Shown here one piece after another: positions 60,609 through 64,000 of a stretch of DNA of 64,000 nucleotides. Positions within the stretch are counted from its first letter, which is position 1, and each line of letters begins with the position of its first letter. The position numbers were made by a program, and so were the translations under genes. The notes beneath the pieces were generated by a model, which saw only the letters and a list, made by a program, of their open reading frames with translations, ran no database searches and was not told the origin of the DNA. Origin of the DNA: Clostridium sp. UBA4108 (GTDB lineage: Bacteria > Bacillota > Clostridia > Clostridiales > Clostridiaceae); contig DFXM01000020.1 in NCBI GenBank assembly GCA_002381695.1, positions 22,330 through 86,329 of the forward strand, given 5' to 3'.

Positions 60609-60929
60609 ATGGCGTTTCAATTAGGAGCAACGTTACTTGATGCGTGCGTTTTAGCAGTTCTTACAAGAGGAGATACCTATGGATATGTATTAACTCAACA
60701 GGTAAGAGAGATTATGAATATATCTGAATCCACTCTCTATCCAGTACTTAGAAGGCTACAAAAGGATGGATATTTAAAAACTTATGATCAACCCTTTCAG
60801 GGAAGAAACAGAAGATACTATGAAATAACAGCATTAGGAAAAGAAAAATTTAAAGAATACCTTGAAGAATGGGAAGATTATAAGGGAAGAATTGATAAGG
60901 TTTTGTTAGGGGGAATGGGAGATGTATAG
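60609..60929 (+). CDS. PadR-family transcriptional regulator
   Basis: A 106-residue winged-helix repressor with the PadR core LDACVLAVLTRGDTYGYVLTQ (about residues 10-30) and ISESTLYPVLRRLQKDGYL, then the wing GRNRRYYEITALGK. It is the first gene of a three-gene operon with a DUF1700 membrane protein and a DUF4097 protein, an arrangement common in Firmicutes. The sensed signal is unknown. Confidence 0.92.
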   Translation: MAFQLGATLLDACVLAVLTRGDTYGYVLTQQVREIMNISESTLYPVLRRLQKDGYLKTYDQPFQGRNRRYYEITALGKEKFKEYLEEWEDYKGRIDKVLLGGMGDV

Positions 60930-61521
60930 AGAGGAATACATGAAGGAACTTAGAAGAAGGTTAAATAGATTACCTGATGAGGAATTATATAATGTGTTAG
61001 GATATTACACAGAATATTTTGATGAGGCTGGAGCTGATAGGGAAGAAGATGTTATCAAGGAATTAGGATTACCAGCAAATGTAGCATCACAAATCTTAGC
61101 CGACTATGCAATTAAGGATATGGGAATTACTTCTGGAACACCTAAAAAAGGAATTTCGAAGGCTTGGTTTATGATTTTAGCAATTTTTGCAGCGCCAATT
61201 GCATTACCACTTGCTATAGCAACATTGGCGTTGATATTTGCAATGATCATAACAGTCGTAGCGTTAATATTTACATTTGCTATGGTTACAGTTTCACTAA
61301 TAATTGCTGGCTTTGCTACTGGCTTTGCTGGGATATCAGTAATGTTTCAACATACCCCTACAGCCATAATGTTTATAGGAATAGGGACTATAGCTATAGG
61401 GTTAGGAATTATATTTGCAATGTTAGTTAGAGCACTAACTACTAAAGGATTTAAAGGCGTAGTTAATGTTGCTAATAATTTATTAAATGGACTAAAAAGT
61501 AAGAGGGAGGGGAAGCAATGA
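60922..61521 (+). CDS. DUF1700/HAAS-type membrane protein
   Basis: A 199-residue protein with an N-terminal HAAS domain (about residues 1-60: YMKELRRRLNRLPDEELYNVLGYYTEYFDEA) and three to four membrane helices after residue 75. It overlaps padR by 8 bp and the next gene by 4 bp. HAAS proteins of this type are typically encoded with PadR regulators and may transmit membrane state to them, though the mechanism is not established here. Confidence 0.85.
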   Translation: MYREEYMKELRRRLNRLPDEELYNVLGYYTEYFDEAGADREEDVIKELGLPANVASQILADYAIKDMGITSGTPKKGISKAWFMILAIFAAPIALPLAIATLALIFAMIITVVALIFTFAMVTVSLIIAGFATGFAGISVMFQHTPTAIMFIGIGTIAIGLGIIFAMLVRALTTKGFKGVVNVANNLLNGLKSKREGKQ

Positions 61522-62660
61522 GTACAAAGAAAATAACAATAGTTGCATTAGGATTGATTATTTTTGGAACAATCCTCGCTCTAATAGGATTCTCAATGGG
61601 AGGAAAGTTTGGAATAGTAAGAGGCGGAAATGGATATCGTATTCAGGATAAAGATGATAAAGTAGTAAAGCAAGAGAATCTAGATAAATTTGATAGTATA
61701 GATATAAAGGTAGATTTAGATAATATTGAGATAATTAAAGGTGATAGATATGCTATAGAATTAGAATATTATAAAGATAGTAATGATATTATATATAAGG
61801 TTGAGAATGGAAAATTAATAGTAAAAGAACCAAGTCGTAACTCCATGATAAATTTTGGATTTAATATTGGGTTTGTATATACACCAAGTTTTATGAAGGT
61901 TTATGTTCCACAAGATGTAAATTTAAATAATTTAGATGTTCACTCAAGCAATTCAGATATAAAAATCAAAGATATAAAAAGTAACACTATATCAGTAAAA
62001 TGTGATTATGGTGATACGATTTTTGAAGATATGGCAGCAAGTGTGTTTAATGTGGAAGTTGGAAATGGTAAACTTGCTATGAAAAATATAAAAGCGAAAG
62101 AGATAATTACTGAAAACAAATATGGGGAATTGAAAGTTGAAGGCTTAGAGTCAGATATATTTAAAAATGTTGTAGTAAATGGAAGTGCAACTTTTGATAA
62201 TATAGAAGTAAGTAGTAGCTTTAAAATAGAGAATGAATACGGAGATGTAAATATAAAGAATAGTTTTATTAATAATTTAGAGGCTAAATTAAAAAATGGA
62301 GATTTAGATGTAGAAAATACAGGATCAGATAAAGTAGTATTTACTAATAATTATGGTAGTATTAATACTGTAGATTTTAAGAGCAAAGCTCTAGATATAC
62401 AATGTAATAATTCGGATGTTACTCTAGATGGGGAATTACTAGGCAATACCACAATAAAATCTCAATATGGAAGTGTGACAGTTAAAACTAATATTGAGGA
62501 ATTGCTATATAACTATAATGTATCCTGTGAGTATGGAGATATAATAATAAATGATAGTAAATTTGAAGATAATTTTCAAAAGAACAATAATGGATCAAAT
62601 AATATAGATATTAGTTGTAAAAATGGTGATGCTAAAATTGAGTTTAAAGGTTCTAAATAG
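61518..62660 (+). CDS. DUF4097-family beta-strand repeat protein
   Basis: A 380-residue protein with a membrane helix near residues 8-27 and an outer part of repeating short beta strands of the type NxYGDVxI/KNGDLDVxN (about residues 70-375), probably forming a beta-solenoid. It overlaps the DUF1700 gene by 4 bp. It completes the common PadR-DUF1700-DUF4097 set; the role in the cell envelope is not known. Confidence 0.85.
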   Translation: MSTKKITIVALGLIIFGTILALIGFSMGGKFGIVRGGNGYRIQDKDDKVVKQENLDKFDSIDIKVDLDNIEIIKGDRYAIELEYYKDSNDIIYKVENGKLIVKEPSRNSMINFGFNIGFVYTPSFMKVYVPQDVNLNNLDVHSSNSDIKIKDIKSNTISVKCDYGDTIFEDMAASVFNVEVGNGKLAMKNIKAKEIITENKYGELKVEGLESDIFKNVVVNGSATFDNIEVSSSFKIENEYGDVNIKNSFINNLEAKLKNGDLDVENTGSDKVVFTNNYGSINTVDFKSKALDIQCNNSDVTLDGELLGNTTIKSQYGSVTVKTNIEELLYNYNVSCEYGDIIINDSKFEDNFQKNNNGSNNIDISCKNGDAKIEFKGSK

Positions 62661-62666
62661 ATAATT

Positions 62667-62718
62667 AATCTACAATCTGCACTCTTTGAATGAGTGTAGG
62701 TTGTAGATTTTTATTTGA
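62667..62718 (+). terminator. Terminator after the PadR operon
   Basis: AATCTACAA and TGCACTC pair with GAGTGTA and TTGTAGATT in a bulged stem over a 7-nt loop, followed by TTTATTTG. Confidence 0.75.
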
Positions 62719-63128
62719 ATAGAGTCTTAGTAAATCAAATTTCCAAAATGAGTTATGAGTAATAATATGTAGCTTATTATAATCACTATATTAAAACGCA
62801 GTCTTGTAATCTATGAATTAAGAAATTCTTAAGAATTTTATCAGTTATTACTTAATATTTGTACTTTATTATAAGGGTATAGAATTTGATATTTCAAATT
62901 TGCCGTCAAAAATTAGTTAAAAATAAATTTAGATTATTTTAAAATATTTGAAGTTATGAAAATGTTAAATTGCTTTATAATCAGCTATTTCGCTTAGTTT
63001 TCATAACTTATTTAAAAGGATTTTACGTATATGACGAAAATGAAAGATTAATGTAATAAAGTTGAATATGTTATTTTAACTCTAAATAATATAATTAACT
63101 CATAAGATAACAAAAGGAGCTGATTTTA
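62719..63128. other. Gene-free region with palindromes before the small peptide gene
   Basis: About 410 bp without a convincing gene. It holds a 16-bp perfect palindrome AAATTCTTAAGAATTT (62823-62838), a small repeat AATTTG-N6-CAAATT (62883-62900), and a 12-bp inverted repeat around a 35-nt loop (62951-63009). Confidence 0.5.
62951..63009 (+). repeat. Long-loop hairpin, possible leader RNA structure
   Basis: AAGTTATGAAAA (62951-62962) and TTTTCATAACTT (62998-63009) are perfect complements separated by 35 nt. It lies about 120 bp before the small peptide gene and matches no riboswitch that I recognise. Confidence 0.4.
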
Positions 63129-63215
63129 ATGAAAAAATTATTTGATGTTGTTAAGGTAGTAGTTCTAGTTATATTTGTAGGATATAATGAAGAGAATTTT
63201 GCAGTAAATAAATAG
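63129..63215 (+). CDS. 28-residue hydrophobic peptide, unknown
   Basis: A very short frame, MKKLFDVVKVVVLVIFVGYN followed by EENFAVNK, with a single hydrophobic segment. AAAAGGAGCTG about 8 nt before ATG 63129 is a strong ribosome site. It lies 32 bp before the glycosyltransferase gene on the same strand, so it may be a leader peptide or a small membrane protein encoded with it. No family is recognised. Confidence 0.45.
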   Translation: MKKLFDVVKVVVLVIFVGYNEENFAVNK

Positions 63216-63247
63216 TTATTAAATTATTATATTAAAAGGGTGATAGT

Positions 63248-63901
63248 ATGAAAAAATTTATAATTAAATGGATGAAAATTTTCACTATAGCTATCATAGC
63301 TTTTGCATCAGTTGTTTTTGGACTAGCATATTATGAATATAATGGACAAGTAAAAAATATAGCAATAGAAGATAAAGTAGAGAAAGTTAGAAGTAATAAG
63401 GACTTTGTAAAATTAGATAGTGTAAGCAAGGATTTTTTATCAGCTATTGTAGCTGTAGAAGACCATAGATTTTATAATCATGGAGCTATTGATTTTATAT
63501 CCATAGGAAGAGCTACATTAAGTAATATATTGGCAGGAGAAGTTGTTCAAGGGGGAAGCACCATTACCCAACAACTAGCAAAGAACTTATATTTAAATAA
63601 TGATAGAACTATAGATAGAAAGATAAAGGAAATGTTTATTTCCTTTGATTTAGAGAGAAAGTATTCTAAAGAGGAGATTTTAGAATTATATATAAATGTA
63701 ATATACTATGGTGATGGAAATACGGGCATAAATCACGCAAGTATAGGATATTTTGAAAAGGATCCTTCGCAATTGACTTTTGATGAGGCTACCATGTTGG
63801 CTGGATTCCCCCAGGCACCAAGTATATATGGAGCAAGTAAAAATTATGAACTAGCGAAAGAACGACAGCAACAGGTTATTTTGGCATTACAGAAGTATTG
63901 A
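63248..63901 (+). CDS. Monofunctional peptidoglycan glycosyltransferase (GT51)
   Basis: A 217-residue membrane-anchored glycosyltransferase that polymerises lipid II into glycan strands. After a helix near residues 8-28 come the GT51 motifs: EDHRFYNHGAID (catalytic Glu, about residue 73), GGSTITQQLAKNLYL, RKIKEMF, KEEILELYIN and the late AGFPQAPS. No transpeptidase domain follows, so it resembles MtgA/SgtB rather than a full class A penicillin-binding protein. It starts behind AAAGGGTGA. Confidence 0.92.
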   Translation: MKKFIIKWMKIFTIAIIAFASVVFGLAYYEYNGQVKNIAIEDKVEKVRSNKDFVKLDSVSKDFLSAIVAVEDHRFYNHGAIDFISIGRATLSNILAGEVVQGGSTITQQLAKNLYLNNDRTIDRKIKEMFISFDLERKYSKEEILELYINVIYYGDGNTGINHASIGYFEKDPSQLTFDEATMLAGFPQAPSIYGASKNYELAKERQQQVILALQKY

Positions 63902-63912
63902 ATAAGATAAAT

Positions 63913-63945
63913 AAGGCACTGCTTTGAGGCAGTGCCTTATTTAAA
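63913..63945 (+). terminator. Terminator after the GT51 gene
   Basis: AAGGCACTGC pairs with GCAGTGCCTT over a 6-nt loop, followed by ATTTAAA. The remaining bases up to 64000 hold no visible gene. Confidence 0.8.
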
Positions 63946-64000
63946 TGGCTTTGTTCTAATATAGTGATGATAACAAACTATATATTATTACTCACAAACC

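Noticed and set aside
61164..61430. Open frame of 88 codons in another frame within the DUF1700 gene
   Set aside because: Its Cys/Asn/Tyr-rich translation is a shifted read of the helical membrane region; it has no ribosome site.
62823..62838. CodY box for the palindrome AAATTCTTAAGAATTT
   Set aside because: It differs at several positions from the AATTTTCWGAAAATT consensus, so CodY binding is not supported by the sequence.

Overview
The window is about 64 kb of AT-rich DNA with SD-led genes, many ATG/GTG/TTG starts, rho-independent terminators and a Spo0E-type sporulation phosphatase. It encodes glutamate fermentation by the methylaspartate route, butyrate/branched-chain acid kinases, ferredoxin-linked oxoacid oxidation and a selenocysteine-containing Stickland-type reductase. 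Together these point to a spore-forming, amino-acid-fermenting Clostridium sensu stricto (C. tetanomorphum/C. tetani/C. sporogenes-like). The species is not determined. No rRNA, tRNA, CRISPR array, transposase or phage gene was seen.

Layout. 0.1-0.9 kb: cell-wall amidase CwlD. 1.0-13.3 kb: an almost complete glutamate-to-pyruvate island: GntR regulator, glutamate mutase (glmS-glmL-glmE), methylaspartate ammonia-lyase, a two-subunit mesaconase-like hydratase, citramalate/citrate lyase (citD-citE-citF), then citC and citX for lyase activation. 13.4-16.8 kb: ECF sigma factor with its zinc-finger anti-sigma, a TPR membrane protein and a thioredoxin. 16.9-18.1 kb: a minus-strand pair of an unknown membrane-anchored protein and a 44-residue hydrophobic peptide. 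18.3-21.9 kb: cdaA-cdaR (c-di-AMP synthesis) and an FAD dehydrogenase. 22.1-28.6 kb: buk-ptb-buk, a P-loop protein and a four-subunit 2-oxoisovalerate:ferredoxin oxidoreductase. 28.9-34.4 kb: MFS transporter, two bactofilin-like proteins around a DUF4004-type HTH protein (a yhbDEF-like set), and an ABC protein with degenerate catalytic motifs. 34.5-38.8 kb: glmM, an unknown minus-strand gene, and glmS preceded by a glmS ribozyme. 39.2-41.0 kb: glycosyltransferase plus polysaccharide deacetylase. 41.2-50.5 kb: iron/siderophore region with a DtxR-type regulator, an ABC exporter, a FecCDE/FecB importer, an AraC regulator, a second binding protein with a duplicated regulatory region, and the collapsed remains of a second transporter operon. 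50.6-55.8 kb: TetR regulator, betaine/sarcosine-type reductase component B (the beta subunit has an in-frame UGA for selenocysteine) and a BCCT transporter. 56.0-59.0 kb: a UvrA2-like protein lacking the UvrB-binding region, with a MarR regulator. 59.1-64.0 kb: XRE/Spo0E pair, GNAT, a PadR-DUF1700-DUF4097 operon, a 28-residue peptide and a monofunctional glycosyltransferase.

How the parts work together. Glutamate is rearranged to methylaspartate, deaminated to mesaconate, hydrated to citramalate and split to acetate and pyruvate. Acyl-CoAs from sugars or branched-chain oxoacids can be cashed in for ATP through Ptb/Buk, with reduced ferredoxin from Vor. Glycine betaine imported by the BCCT carrier can serve as a reductase substrate. 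GlmM and GlmS feed UDP-GlcNAc into the wall, next to the c-di-AMP genes that are normally contiguous with glmM but are here separated from it by about 12.5 kb.

The strongest points for follow-up are the degenerate ABC protein beside the bactofilins, the selenocysteine read-through gene, the collapsed siderophore operon with a duplicated palindromic control region, the self-consistent ECF promoter (AAAC-N16-CGTA), and several palindromic operators that overlap promoters (GntR, citC, TetR/grd, XRE/Spo0E, PadR). All functions are read from the sequence and remembered family features; no database search was run.
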